Below are positions 35,248 to 44,021 of a stretch of 64,000 nt of DNA, piece by piece (positions within the stretch are counted from its first letter, which is position 1; each line of letters opens with the position of its first letter). A program made the translations under genes and the position numbers. Origin of the DNA: Mycolicibacterium parafortuitum. GTDB lineage: Bacteria; Actinomycetota; Actinomycetes; Mycobacteriales; Mycobacteriaceae. Below the pieces are notes generated by a model, which saw nothing but the letters and a program-made list of their open reading frames with translations, was not told the origin of the DNA and searched no databases. The stretch lies in NCBI RefSeq assembly GCF_002086815.1, contig NZ_MVID01000001.1, positions 186,001 through 250,000 on the forward strand, written 5' to 3'.

Positions 35248-36696
35248 ATGACGCAGATCATCGACACCGGCCGGCTGTTCATCGGTGGGACGTTCCGCGA
35301 CGCCGGGCAGACGGTCCCGGTGATCGAGGCCGCGACGGGCGAGGTGCTCGCCGACGGACCCAGTGCGACGATCGCCGACATCGACGACGCCGTGGCGTCC
35401 GCCCGGGGTGAGGGTGCGGCCCAGTGGCGCGCCGCCTCGGTCGACGAGAGGGCCGACGGGCTGAAGCGGTTCGCCGCCGCGCTGCGGGCCCGCGGACAGG
35501 ACACCGCGACGCTGGTGAGCCGCGAGAACGGCATGCCGATCAGCCTGTCGCGCGCCGTGAACGGTGCGTTTCCGGCGGTGCTCGTCAACTACTACGCCAA
35601 ACTGATCAGGGGCTGGCAGGCCGAAGAGGTGCGTCCCGCCCTGATCGGCCACACCATCGTGCGCCGCGAACCGATCGGCGTCGTCGCCGCGATCACTCCG
35701 TGGAACTATCCACAGGCCCTGGCTGTCATGAAGATCGCGCCGGCACTCGCCGCCGGATGTTCGGTGGTGCTCAAGGCATCCCCGGAAACCGCGCTGGACG
35801 CGCTGGTGTTCGCCGACGCAGCCGCCGAGGCAGGCCTGCCCGCGGGCGTGCTCAACGTGGTACCCGGTGATGCCGCCGCCGGGGCGCACCTGGTGACGCA
35901 CCCGGGCGTCGACAAGGTCGCGTTCACCGGGTCGACCAACGCCGGCCGGGTGATCGGCGCCGAATGCGGCCGGCTCATCCGTCCCGTCACCCTGGAGCTC
36001 GGCGGCAAGAGTGCGGCGGTGATCCTCGACGACGCCGACCTCGGCGCGACCATCGAAGGCCTGCGCGCGGCGTCCTTCGTCAACAACGGGCAGACCTGCC
36101 ACCTCAGCTCCCGGATCTTGGTGCCGACCTCCCGGTACGCCGAATTCGTCTCGGCGATCGGCGAACTGGCCGACAGCCTGACGGTCGGGGACCCGCTCGA
36201 CGACAAAACCGAGATCGGACCGCTGGTCAGCGAGCGTCAGCGTGAGCGGGTGCTCGACTACATCCAGATCGGCCGGGACTCCGGTGCCCGGCTCGTCGCC
36301 GGCGGATCGGTGCCCGCAGACCTGGCCCGCGGGTGGTTCGTCGCGCCGACGGTGTTCGCCGACGTCGACAACAACGACCGGCTGGCGCAGGAGGAGATCT
36401 TCGGACCGGTCATCACCATCACCCCCTACGAGGACGAGGCCGACGCGGTGCGGTTGGCCAACGACACGGAGTTCGGGCTGGCCGGCACCGTCTGGTCGCA
36501 GGATCCGGCGCGGGCCACCGAGATCGCCCGCGCGATGCACACCGGATCAGTGGGCGTGAACCACTATCAACTCGACATCCAATCGCCTTTCGGCGGAGTG
36601 AAATCCAGCGGTCTCGGGCGCGAGCTCGGCCCCGAGGGCCTCGACGCGTACCTGATCACCAAGTCCGTCTACCGAGCCGACCCGATTCCGGAATAG
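35248..36696 (+). CDS. Aldehyde dehydrogenase (NAD(P)-dependent)
   Basis: This 482-residue ALDH-superfamily enzyme oxidises an aldehyde to an acid or thioester. Visible are the cofactor and substrate region AAITPWNYPQALAVMKIAPA, the general base Glu in TLELGGKSAAVI, and the nucleophile Cys284 in NNGQTCHLSSRI, with EEIFGPVITI near the end. Motif content fits a non-acylating ALDH, but acylating relatives exist. It starts 89 bases after site A and is followed at 4 bases by the MaoC gene, so the two form a short + strand operon facing the big - strand catabolic operon. Confidence 0.9.
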   Translation: MTQIIDTGRLFIGGTFRDAGQTVPVIEAATGEVLADGPSATIADIDDAVASARGEGAAQWRAASVDERADGLKRFAAALRARGQDTATLVSRENGMPISLSRAVNGAFPAVLVNYYAKLIRGWQAEEVRPALIGHTIVRREPIGVVAAITPWNYPQALAVMKIAPALAAGCSVVLKASPETALDALVFADAAAEAGLPAGVLNVVPGDAAAGAHLVTHPGVDKVAFTGSTNAGRVIGAECGRLIRPVTLELGGKSAAVILDDADLGATIEGLRAASFVNNGQTCHLSSRILVPTSRYAEFVSAIGELADSLTVGDPLDDKTEIGPLVSERQRERVLDYIQIGRDSGARLVAGGSVPADLARGWFVAPTVFADVDNNDRLAQEEIFGPVITITPYEDEADAVRLANDTEFGLAGTVWSQDPARATEIARAMHTGSVGVNHYQLDIQSPFGGVKSSGLGRELGPEGLDAYLITKSVYRADPIPE

Positions 36697-36699
36697 CCG

Positions 36700-37185
36700 G
36701 TGGACGTGACCGAAGTGACAGGCGGGGCCCGAAACCTGAGCGAACTCGCCGACCAGAGTCCCTGGTACGCCGAGGATCTCGCGGTCGGCGACTGGATGGA
36801 TGTCGGCAGCGTGCGCGTCGAGCTCGACGAGATCACCGAGTTCGCCGCCAAATACGATCCGTTGCCGATCCATCTGGACGCGACGGACTCCCCGTTCGGG
36901 CAGGTGATCGCCAGCGGCATCCACACGATGGCGCTGTTCTCCGGCATGGCGTCGCGCACGTTCATTCCCCGGCTCGCGCTCGTGGCGGGCAAGGGGATGG
37001 ACCGGATGCGGCTGCCCGCGCCGGTCTATCCGGGCTCGACGCTGACGGGACGGGTCGAGATCACCGGCATCACGATGCGCGAGCGCCGCGCGGATCTGCT
37101 GCACCGGTCCACGCTGGTCGACCAGAACGACACCGTCGTCCTGAGTTTCGACGGCGTCGTCGTGATCTCGCGGCGAACCCGCTAA
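36700..37185 (+). CDS. MaoC-like hot-dog-fold hydratase
   Basis: This 161-residue single hot-dog domain has the hydratase 2 motif in FAAKYDPLPIHLDA and the following FGQVIASGIHTMALFSGM, with the catalytic Asp and His conserved. It would hydrate a 2-enoyl-CoA to a 3-hydroxyacyl-CoA. The start is GTG 36700, three bases after the ALDH stop. Its stop overlaps the convergent FadD end by 4 bases. With the DUF35 and Ltp2-like proteins across the strand it could form a hydratase plus retro-aldolase pair, by analogy to steroid side-chain degradation. Confidence 0.85.
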   Translation: MDVTEVTGGARNLSELADQSPWYAEDLAVGDWMDVGSVRVELDEITEFAAKYDPLPIHLDATDSPFGQVIASGIHTMALFSGMASRTFIPRLALVAGKGMDRMRLPAPVYPGSTLTGRVEITGITMRERRADLLHRSTLVDQNDTVVLSFDGVVVISRRTR

Positions 37186-38702
37186 CGCACCTTGTCGAAC
37201 CGCGACGCCAGATCGCGGTACTCCGTGCGGATCGTCGGCTTGTCGAGCTTGCCGCTGGGCAGCCGCGGCAATGGGCTGTCGCGCAGCACGACATAGCGCG
37301 GCACCTTGTAGTCCGACAGCTGCGTCTCGCAATGCGCGATCACGGTCGACTCGTCCAACGTGGCGTCCGCCGGGGTGATGATCGCCGCCGGGGTCTCACC
37401 CCAGCGCTCGTCGGCGACGGCGATCACCGCGACCTCGGCGACCCCTGCCAGGGTGCCGATCACGCCCTCGAGTTCGACCGGCGAGATGTTGATCCCGCCC
37501 GAGATGATCAGATCCTTCTTGCGGTCGACGAACTTGACCCGGCCCTCGGCGTCTGTGACACCGAGATCGCCGCTGTGCAACCAGCCGTCGTGGATGGCCT
37601 GGGCGGTCGCGGCGGGATCATTCCAGTAGCCGGGGGTCACCAGCGGGCCGCGCACGACGATCTCGCCCAGCTCGCCGGGGCCGGCCAGTGTCCCGTCGTC
37701 GTTCATCACCCGGACCTCGGTGAAGATCGAACCGCTGCCACAGGAGTCCGGATGTTCCAGGGCTTCGGATTTCAGCGTCGCGGTCGCGACCCCGCCGGCC
37801 TCTGTCATCCCATAGATCTGGCGCAGCAGAACACCTTTGGCCGCCCAGCGGTGCAGCAGGTCGACCGGCACCGCGGCGCCGCCGACGATCGCCGTCTGCA
37901 GCGAGCTGAGGTCTGCGGTGTCGAACTCCGTTGCGCGAGACATGGCTTCGAAGATCAGCGGCACGCCGAACACCGTCTGGACGCCGTACTTCTCGATCAA
38001 GGTGACCGCGCGGGACGGGTTCAGCTCGGGCTCGACGATCAGCGAACCACCCAGGATCGTCGTCATCAGGACGCCGTACACCAGCCCCGGCGTGAAAGCC
38101 AAAGGCAACACCAGCAACGAGACGGCCCCGGGCCGGAACCCGTCTTCGATCAGCGTGTTCTCCAGCACGATGTTCAACAACGTCTGCGTCGTCAGGATCA
38201 CGCCCTTGGACAGGCCGGTGGAACCGCTGGTGAAGATCACCGCGATCGGTTCGTCGGCCGCGCGGTCGATGTGGAAGTCGTCCGGGTCGCCGGCACGCAG
38301 ACTGTCGACGACGGCGAAGCCCAGAACCGCGAAAGGCGCCCCGAGCCCGGCCGCGCGTTCGGCCGACTCCCGGAAGTCGGGGTGGGCGAGCACGACGGTG
38401 ATGCCTGCATCGTCGGCGACCTTGCGGATCTCGGCGGGCTTGAGCCGGGAATTCAACGGCACCAGTACCGCCCCCGCCTTGATGACCGCCAGCGCTGCCG
38501 CGGGCCACTGGATCGCGTTCGGCGACAGCACGCCGACCCGGTCTCCGGGCCCGACGCCGCCATCGGCCAATCGGCGCGCCAGCCGGCTCGACCAAGCGGC
38601 GAGCTCGCGATAGGTCGTCACATCGTCGACGACCCGCACCGCCGGCTCGTCACCCTTGGTGCGTGCCCACCAGGTCAGCGCGGACCCCACGGTGGCGGCC
38701 AT
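37182..38702 (-). CDS. Acyl-CoA synthetase (FadD-like)
   Basis: This 506-residue ANL ligase forms a CoA thioester from an organic acid. All motifs are present: IFTSGSTGLSKGVILT, QIYGMTEAGG, HDGWLHSGDLG, FVDRKKDLIISGGINI and LPRLPSGKLDKPTIRTE with the C-terminal lysine. A GGAGGAA ribosome site precedes ATG 38702. It is the last gene of the seven-gene operon starting at 44888, 33 bases after the thiolase-fold gene. It probably activates the acid generated by the oxygenases and ALDHs upstream. Confidence 0.9.
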   Translation of the reverse strand: MAATVGSALTWWARTKGDEPAVRVVDDVTTYRELAAWSSRLARRLADGGVGPGDRVGVLSPNAIQWPAAALAVIKAGAVLVPLNSRLKPAEIRKVADDAGITVVLAHPDFRESAERAAGLGAPFAVLGFAVVDSLRAGDPDDFHIDRAADEPIAVIFTSGSTGLSKGVILTTQTLLNIVLENTLIEDGFRPGAVSLLVLPLAFTPGLVYGVLMTTILGGSLIVEPELNPSRAVTLIEKYGVQTVFGVPLIFEAMSRATEFDTADLSSLQTAIVGGAAVPVDLLHRWAAKGVLLRQIYGMTEAGGVATATLKSEALEHPDSCGSGSIFTEVRVMNDDGTLAGPGELGEIVVRGPLVTPGYWNDPAATAQAIHDGWLHSGDLGVTDAEGRVKFVDRKKDLIISGGINISPVELEGVIGTLAGVAEVAVIAVADERWGETPAAIITPADATLDESTVIAHCETQLSDYKVPRYVVLRDSPLPRLPSGKLDKPTIRTEYRDLASRFDKVR

Positions 38703-38735
38703 GTTCCTCCTTCGAAGACAGAGATGCGGCGAGGA

Positions 38736-39902
38736 TCAGACCGTCGCCGGAGAACCGAAAATCGTCGAGCTGACCAGCGGTGCCATCGGCCCGCCGATGA
38801 GCAGCGAGACATCGGCGCGGGGAACAGGATTGGCTGAGTCGCCCCGGATCTGGCGCACCGCCTCGAGGACCAGGCCGATCCCGTGCACGAAACCCTCGGC
38901 GATGTTGCCGCCCGAGGTGTTGATGGGCAGCTTGCCGCCGGGCAGGGTGAGGTTGTCGACGGTGAGGATCTCACCGGCGGCGGGTCCGGGCGGGCAGAGG
39001 CCATGGTCGATCATTGCAGCCACCGCGGGCCCGGTGAAATTCTCGTAGACCTGAGTCACGTCGACGTCGTCCGGGCCGACGCCCGCGCCGTTCCAGAGAC
39101 GCTGGACCAGCGCCGGATGGAATCCGGCCGAGGTGTAGTTCTGCTCGTTCTCGACGGACTCGGTCCAGCCTGCCGCGGCGCCCTGCACACCGGCCAGGAT
39201 CACCGCCGGTGTGGTCTTGTAGTCGCCGACGCGATCGGAGCTGACCACCAGGACGGCCGCCGCACCGTCGTTCTCCCGTGAGCAGTCGTAAAGGCGCAGC
39301 GGCTCGGAGATGGGTCGGCAGCCCTGGTAGACCTCGTGGTCGATCGGCTTGCCGTAGGCGACGGCGTCCGGGTTGTTCTGGGCGTGGCGGTAACCCGCGA
39401 GCGCGATGGCCTCCATCGTGGACGCCGGGACGCCGTCGACCTCCAGCAGGCGTTGCGTGCGCAGCGCGCACACCTGTGGCGGCGTGAGGATTCCGTGTGC
39501 GGTGTACAGGGATCCGAGGTGGCCCTTGGAGAAGGCGCGCCGCCCGTCGTCGGCCTCGTTGAGCGCTCGATAGACGGCCACACACTCGGCCTGCCCGCTG
39601 TAGACGGCGGCGGCCGCGGCGTTGACCGCTGCGGCGATGCCGCCACCACCGCCACCCCAGATCTGCGTGGACCACCGCACCTCGTGGACGCCGAGCGCCG
39701 CGGCGACCCCGAGGCCCGCGTTCGCGTCGTCGCCGTAGGACACGAACCCGTCGACCTTGCGCGGGTCGGCGCCGGCGTCCTCGCAGGCGCGCAGGATCGC
39801 CTGCAGCACAAGCTGTGCCGAGCTCAACGGGCTGGTACCCCGCTTGTAGTACTCGGTGGTGCCGATACCGACCACAGCGGTGGCGCCGCGGAATCCGATC
39901 AC
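38736..39902 (-). CDS. Thiolase-fold lipid-transfer/retro-aldolase (Ltp2-like)
   Basis: This 388-residue thiolase-superfamily protein of the SCP-x/Ltp group begins with GTG 39902, overlapping the DUF35 gene stop. The fold is clear from AVVGIGTTEYYKRGTSP, GGGGGGIAAAVNAAAAAVYS, QVYENFTGPAVAAMIDHGLC and NTSGGNIAEGFVHGIGLVLE. The segment that holds the nucleophilic Cys in true thiolases has none here (WGGGGGGIAAAV), while the C-terminal His is kept. Cys-free members such as Ltp2 are retro-aldolases that work with a DUF35 partner in steroid side-chain removal, and a DUF35 gene is coupled directly upstream. So aldolase rather than thiolase is inferred. Confidence 0.8.
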   Translation of the reverse strand: MIGFRGATAVVGIGTTEYYKRGTSPLSSAQLVLQAILRACEDAGADPRKVDGFVSYGDDANAGLGVAAALGVHEVRWSTQIWGGGGGGIAAAVNAAAAAVYSGQAECVAVYRALNEADDGRRAFSKGHLGSLYTAHGILTPPQVCALRTQRLLEVDGVPASTMEAIALAGYRHAQNNPDAVAYGKPIDHEVYQGCRPISEPLRLYDCSRENDGAAAVLVVSSDRVGDYKTTPAVILAGVQGAAAGWTESVENEQNYTSAGFHPALVQRLWNGAGVGPDDVDVTQVYENFTGPAVAAMIDHGLCPPGPAAGEILTVDNLTLPGGKLPINTSGGNIAEGFVHGIGLVLEAVRQIRGDSANPVPRADVSLLIGGPMAPLVSSTIFGSPATV

Positions 39903-40654
39903 GACGGGTGTCCTTCCAGATGCCACCGCATCAGCGGCCAATGCTCGTCGTCGGGCGGTTGTTCGATCTCTCCGTGCACGGTGCTGCCGATGCGCGGCGT
40001 GACGCCGTCGGCGTCGGCCAGCACCCCGAGTACGCGCCGGTTACCGGCGCCGGGCAGCTCCACCAACACCACCACGTACGGCAGGTGGCCGGTGGCCTCC
40101 TTGGTGAACGGTTGCCACGTCCGCGTCCATGAGTACACGGTGCCGACGGGATCGACTTGCTCCCAACTCATCTCGAAGCAGTGGCAGGCCGGACAGATCG
40201 GCCGAGGGGACCACACCCAGGTGCGGCAGTCGGAACACCGCTGCAGCAGCAGCTTTCCGGTGCGCAACCCGTCCCAGTGTGGCGCGTCCAGCCCGTCCGG
40301 TGACGGGCCGGTCAGATCCATCCACGGGGCAGTGTCCGGGATGTTGCGCACGCTGAACGTCCGCCAGACACCCTCGCCGTCGCGCACCCAGCGGCTGCGC
40401 AGCTCGAAGCACTCGTCGTCGGGCCTGGTGTAGCGGATCACCGCGTCGAAGAAGCCGTCTCCGGCGTCGGTGATCGACTGCACGTCGGAGCTTTTCAGCG
40501 ATGTGGGCACATCGGCCGAGCCGATCAGCTGACCCACCCGGTCGGGTAAGAAGTCGGCCAGCACCGCGAGATTGTCCCCAGCGGCGACCGCTTTGCCATG
40601 GGCCTCAACGATACTGGCCAAATCTGCGGGCACCGAGGAATCGGTGCGTGTCAT
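39899..40654 (-). CDS. NTF2-like + DUF35 (OB-fold, zinc ribbon) fusion protein
   Basis: This 251-residue protein has two parts. Residues 8-105 look like a nuclear-transport-factor-2-like alpha+beta barrel (AVLADFLPDRVGQLIG, FFDAVIRYTRPDDECFELRS, VWRTFSVRNI). Residues 125-245 are a DUF35 domain: a zinc ribbon C140-x2-C143-x10-C154-x2-C157 and an OB-fold with VDPVGTVYSWT and YVVVLVELPG. DUF35 proteins partner Ltp2-type thiolases and MaoC hydratases. ATG 40654 overlaps the GNAT stop and the protein stop overlaps the Ltp2-like start. The NTF2-like half in place of a MaoC half is unusual; see findings. Confidence 0.75.
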   Translation of the reverse strand: MTRTDSSVPADLASIVEAHGKAVAAGDNLAVLADFLPDRVGQLIGSADVPTSLKSSDVQSITDAGDGFFDAVIRYTRPDDECFELRSRWVRDGEGVWRTFSVRNIPDTAPWMDLTGPSPDGLDAPHWDGLRTGKLLLQRCSDCRTWVWSPRPICPACHCFEMSWEQVDPVGTVYSWTRTWQPFTKEATGHLPYVVVLVELPGAGNRRVLGVLADADGVTPRIGSTVHGEIEQPPDDEHWPLMRWHLEGHPS

Positions 40655-41547
40655 TGAGGTCCACCTATCTGGTAGCACACGTCGGTGCGGTCATGTTGGA
40701 AGCCGACCAGTCGGCAGGCGTTGACCAGCCGGGCATCGCCGGAGTCGACGTGCACGATCAGGCCGGTCAGGCCGTGCTCGAGCACGATCGCGGCGGCGCC
40801 GTCCAGCAGTTGGCGCAGGTCCGCGGGATCCGCGCCGGGGGTGCAGAGCACCTCGGTGGCCGTGGCGCACGCGCCGAACTCCTCGGAGTTGCGCGGGGCG
40901 AAGTCCAGGGCGACCAGTCCGGTGACGGACCCGCCGACGCGCAACGCGTAGATCGAGTCGGTCGCGGCCAGCGATCGTGGCCACTCCAGGTGGTCCAACG
41001 AAGCGGGGTCGATGGGCTCGAGAACCGGTGCCCCGGCGGTGAGGTGCACGGAGTCGCATGCGCGGATCAGCTTCCAGATCCGTCGCGTACGGGGGATCAG
41101 GAACCGATTGCTCAGCCGTCCCGTGGCGGGATGGTTGCCCAGCGCCCAGGCCGTGATGGTCCGAGCACCCGTGCCCAGCCATCCGTCGGGACCGCTGATG
41201 TCGAGTCCGACCTGCTCGACGAACAGGGTGATGATGCCGATCGAACGGAACCTGGGGTCCACCACCAGATATGCCCTCGCGGCACCGTCGTCGGCGATCT
41301 CGAGCCGCAGCAGTGCCGCGATCCGCTCGGGCTCGTCCGGTGCCACCATTGCCGTGGCGTGCGGCAGCATCCAGATCAGCAGGTGCCGGATGTGTGGATC
41401 ACGACGCTCCAACGCCGCGGTCACGTCGGCGAAATCGATGGTGCTGTACTCGGGTTCGGCGTCGTAGGCCGTCGCGCGAGCCAGCATGTCTGCCAGCTCG
41501 GCGGCTTCCCGCGAGTCGATCTCGGTACGCCATTCGTACTTGATCAC
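40651..41547 (-). CDS. GNAT-like acetyltransferase family protein, unclear activity
   Basis: This 298-residue protein starts with GTG 41547 (the frame upstream of it lies in the Rieske gene). Two alpha/beta halves are visible, around LLRLEIADDGAARAYLVVDP with FRSIGIITLFVEQVG, and around YALRVGGSVTGLVALDFAPR with GLIVHVDSGDARLVNACRLV, suggestive of a duplicated N-acetyltransferase fold. The acetyl-CoA loop is not well conserved, so it may be inactive. It is coupled to the DUF35 gene by a 4-base overlap and follows the Rieske gene by 7 bases. A role in the pathway is unknown. Confidence 0.6.
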   Translation of the reverse strand: MIKYEWRTEIDSREAAELADMLARATAYDAEPEYSTIDFADVTAALERRDPHIRHLLIWMLPHATAMVAPDEPERIAALLRLEIADDGAARAYLVVDPRFRSIGIITLFVEQVGLDISGPDGWLGTGARTITAWALGNHPATGRLSNRFLIPRTRRIWKLIRACDSVHLTAGAPVLEPIDPASLDHLEWPRSLAATDSIYALRVGGSVTGLVALDFAPRNSEEFGACATATEVLCTPGADPADLRQLLDGAAAIVLEHGLTGLIVHVDSGDARLVNACRLVGFQHDRTDVCYQIGGPQ

Positions 41548-41554
41548 GATGCGA

Positions 41555-42736
41555 TCACTTGGCGGCGGCTCGCCCCTCGGCGAGCAGTTTCTTGGTCTCC
41601 CGGCGGAAGAGCTGGTTGGCGGTCTCGTTGCGGCCCAACAGCATCTTGCCCGCATCGGCGCTGCCCATCCCGGTCTGCGAGTTACGCAGCAGTGGGAAGT
41701 CCTCGTTGTGCAGAACCGCGAGCAGGATGTCCCAGTTCTTCTCCCAGCGCCGGTTCCAGCGCTCCTCCTCCATGCCGGACTCCTCCAGCGGCGGCACCAT
41801 CAGGCGCTGCTCCATGCGGGACTTCGTCGGATCTGTGGGATGCGGGCGGAACGTCAACAGCTGGAAGTGATCCGGTTGTCGCAGCAGCGTGCTGTTCGGC
41901 AACAGGAAGTGCGTCTCGGTGACATAGTCGTCCAGCGGGGTGTCGCCTGGATCCTCTTCGAGCCAGCGGTCGATCGTCTTGCGCGGGGCAATGAACCGCA
42001 GATGCCGGCCGAAGTCCTCGAACGCCATCACGTTGGTGTGGATGACCTTGCCCGCGGTGTTCGGGTGCGCGTACTGGATGTGGTAGCCGTCCAGGAACGC
42101 GTCCTGCATGATCTTCCAGTTGGTGGGCTCGTCGAAGCCCGCCGCGCGGAAGCTCACCAGCTTGTCCAATTGGTACCCCGCCAGGATGGCATCCATCTCG
42201 GGACCCAGCCACGACGCGACGTCGATGTCGGCGTGCGCGTTGTCGACGACCCAGATGAATCCGTGCCGTTCCTCGCAGGGGATCTCGACAAGACCGTGCT
42301 CGGTACGGTCGACCTCACCGAAGGTGTTGTCGCGGGTGATCGTCCGCAGCTTGCCATCGGGGTCGTACGACCACCGGTGGTACGGGCACGAGAAGAACCG
42401 GCAACGGCCCTTCTCCTGCGTCTCCAGCATCGCGCCGCGATGCCGGCACAGGTTGACGAACGTCCTGACCGAGCCGTCCTTCTGCCGCACCGCGATGATG
42501 TTGTTGCGCGGCATCGCGATGGTGATGAAGTCGTACGGCTTACCGATCTCGGTGCTGTGCGCGATGATCGACGGCACCCGGCCGAAGATGAAGTCGCGCT
42601 CCTCCTGCGCGAGCACCGGGTCGGTGAACTCGTGCGCCTCGAAGTCGACAACCTCGTCGAACTTGTCGGTGGTGTCGTTGCGCAACAACTCGATGGCGCG
42701 GCGGATCCGGTCCTGCCGCGGCAGCGACGTCGTCAT
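41555..42736 (-). CDS. Rieske-type aromatic-ring-hydroxylating oxygenase alpha subunit
   Basis: This 393-residue non-haem iron oxygenase has a complete Rieske [2Fe-2S] motif, C97-x-H99-x17-C117-x2-H120, and a mononuclear iron site around DGYHIQYAHPN. Such enzymes hydroxylate or open rings and need electrons from a ferredoxin and a reductase; no reductase gene is seen here, only the ferredoxin at 45063. ATG 42736 has a GAAGGGAAG ribosome site and lies 4 bases after the P450 stop. It belongs to the SDR-to-FadD operon and probably acts on the same substrate pool as the P450. Confidence 0.9.
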   Translation of the reverse strand: MTTSLPRQDRIRRAIELLRNDTTDKFDEVVDFEAHEFTDPVLAQEERDFIFGRVPSIIAHSTEIGKPYDFITIAMPRNNIIAVRQKDGSVRTFVNLCRHRGAMLETQEKGRCRFFSCPYHRWSYDPDGKLRTITRDNTFGEVDRTEHGLVEIPCEERHGFIWVVDNAHADIDVASWLGPEMDAILAGYQLDKLVSFRAAGFDEPTNWKIMQDAFLDGYHIQYAHPNTAGKVIHTNVMAFEDFGRHLRFIAPRKTIDRWLEEDPGDTPLDDYVTETHFLLPNSTLLRQPDHFQLLTFRPHPTDPTKSRMEQRLMVPPLEESGMEEERWNRRWEKNWDILLAVLHNEDFPLLRNSQTGMGSADAGKMLLGRNETANQLFRRETKKLLAEGRAAAK

Positions 42737-42740
42737 GTCG

Positions 42741-44003
42741 TCACTTCCCTTCGGGGGTGAACTGAATGGGCATTCGATGGCAGCCGCGCACCTGGGTGGA
42801 GTGCCACGACGGCGGATCGCCGTCGACGAGGCGGTAGTCGGGGATGCGGCGGTGCAGTTCCTCGAGTGCGATCGTCAGCTCGATCCGGCCGAGATGCGAA
42901 CCGAGACAACGGTGCACGCCCGCACCGAAGGACAGGTGCCGGTTCGGGTGGCGGTTGATGTCCAGGGTGTGCGGATCGGCGAACTGCCTGAGATCGCGGT
43001 TCGCGCCGCACAGCATCAGGATCAACTGGTCGTCCTTGGCGATCTGCACGCCGCCGATCTCGACGTCGCGGGTGGCGCGGCGGCCGGGGACGACGGCGGC
43101 CTCGATGCGCAGGATCTCCTCGACGGCCTTCGGGATCAGCGTCGGGTCGGCGATCAGCGCGGCACGCTGCTCGGGATTGCGCGACAGGTGCCACACGGTC
43201 CACGCCAGCGAGCCCTGCACGGTGTGCAGCCCGCCCATCAGCAGCAGGAAGAACATCCGGAACAGTTCTTCGTCGTTGAGCAGCCGCTTGCCGTCGGCGA
43301 GTTCGACCTCGGTGTGGATCAGCTTCGAGGTGGCGTCCTCACCCGGGTTGGCGCGCCGGTCGGCGATGACGTTGTTGAAGTAGCCGGCGACCGTCATCGC
43401 CGCCATCATCATGACCTGGTCGGACTCCTCCTTCGTGCCGCCGGGCTTGCCGAACAGCACCGCGTCGGTGACTTCGGTGAACATCGGGGCGTCCGCCAGC
43501 GGCCAATCCATCAGGGCCAGGAAGACCCGGGCGGGCAGTTCGTGGGCGAACGCCGAGATGAACTCGACCTCACCCTTGGCGGCGAATGCGTCGATGAGTT
43601 CGTTGACCTGCGACCGGATCTCATCGCCGAGCTTCTTCATGCGCTGCGGGCTGAACAGTGGCTGCAGTGCGTGCCGGTAGGAGGTGTGGTCCGGCGGATC
43701 CAGCTCCAGCGGGATGAAGCGGCCGAAGTCGGCGGGCGTCACCAGGTTGTTCGGGTAGCTGGAGAACGTCTCGGCGTCGGTGAGGATCTGGTGGATCTCG
43801 TCGTAGTGGGTGACGATCCAGTGCCCGCCGTGCGCGGTCGAATAGACGATCGGGCCCTTGGCGGCCAGTTCGGCGATTCGTTCCGGCATGACGTCGACGG
43901 GGCTGGCCAGCGCTTCGTCGTAGACGTCGAAGTCGACGGTGAGCGTGGCCGGTGCAGGATCGATGGAGGCCGGTTCAGTGGTGGTCGGTTCGATGGTGGT
44001 CAT
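42741..44003 (-). CDS. Cytochrome P450
   Basis: This 420-residue P450 monooxygenase has the haem-binding FGAGVHRCLG with the ligand Cys366, and a C-terminal pattern (HLGRIELTIALEELHR). The I-helix oxygen-activation motif is GGLHT (257-261), where the usual acidic residue is His260. It is the second gene of the operon behind the SDR (18-base gap) and precedes the Rieske oxygenase by 4 bases. The ferredoxin gene at 45063, of the P450-partner type, is 175 bases beyond the SDR start. A hydroxylated alicyclic, steroid-like or terpenoid substrate is likely; the family cannot be named from sequence alone. Confidence 0.93.
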   Translation of the reverse strand: MTTIEPTTTEPASIDPAPATLTVDFDVYDEALASPVDVMPERIAELAAKGPIVYSTAHGGHWIVTHYDEIHQILTDAETFSSYPNNLVTPADFGRFIPLELDPPDHTSYRHALQPLFSPQRMKKLGDEIRSQVNELIDAFAAKGEVEFISAFAHELPARVFLALMDWPLADAPMFTEVTDAVLFGKPGGTKEESDQVMMMAAMTVAGYFNNVIADRRANPGEDATSKLIHTEVELADGKRLLNDEELFRMFFLLLMGGLHTVQGSLAWTVWHLSRNPEQRAALIADPTLIPKAVEEILRIEAAVVPGRRATRDVEIGGVQIAKDDQLILMLCGANRDLRQFADPHTLDINRHPNRHLSFGAGVHRCLGSHLGRIELTIALEELHRRIPDYRLVDGDPPSWHSTQVRGCHRMPIQFTPEGK

Positions 44004-44021
44004 GGCGTGCTCCTGCGGTTC

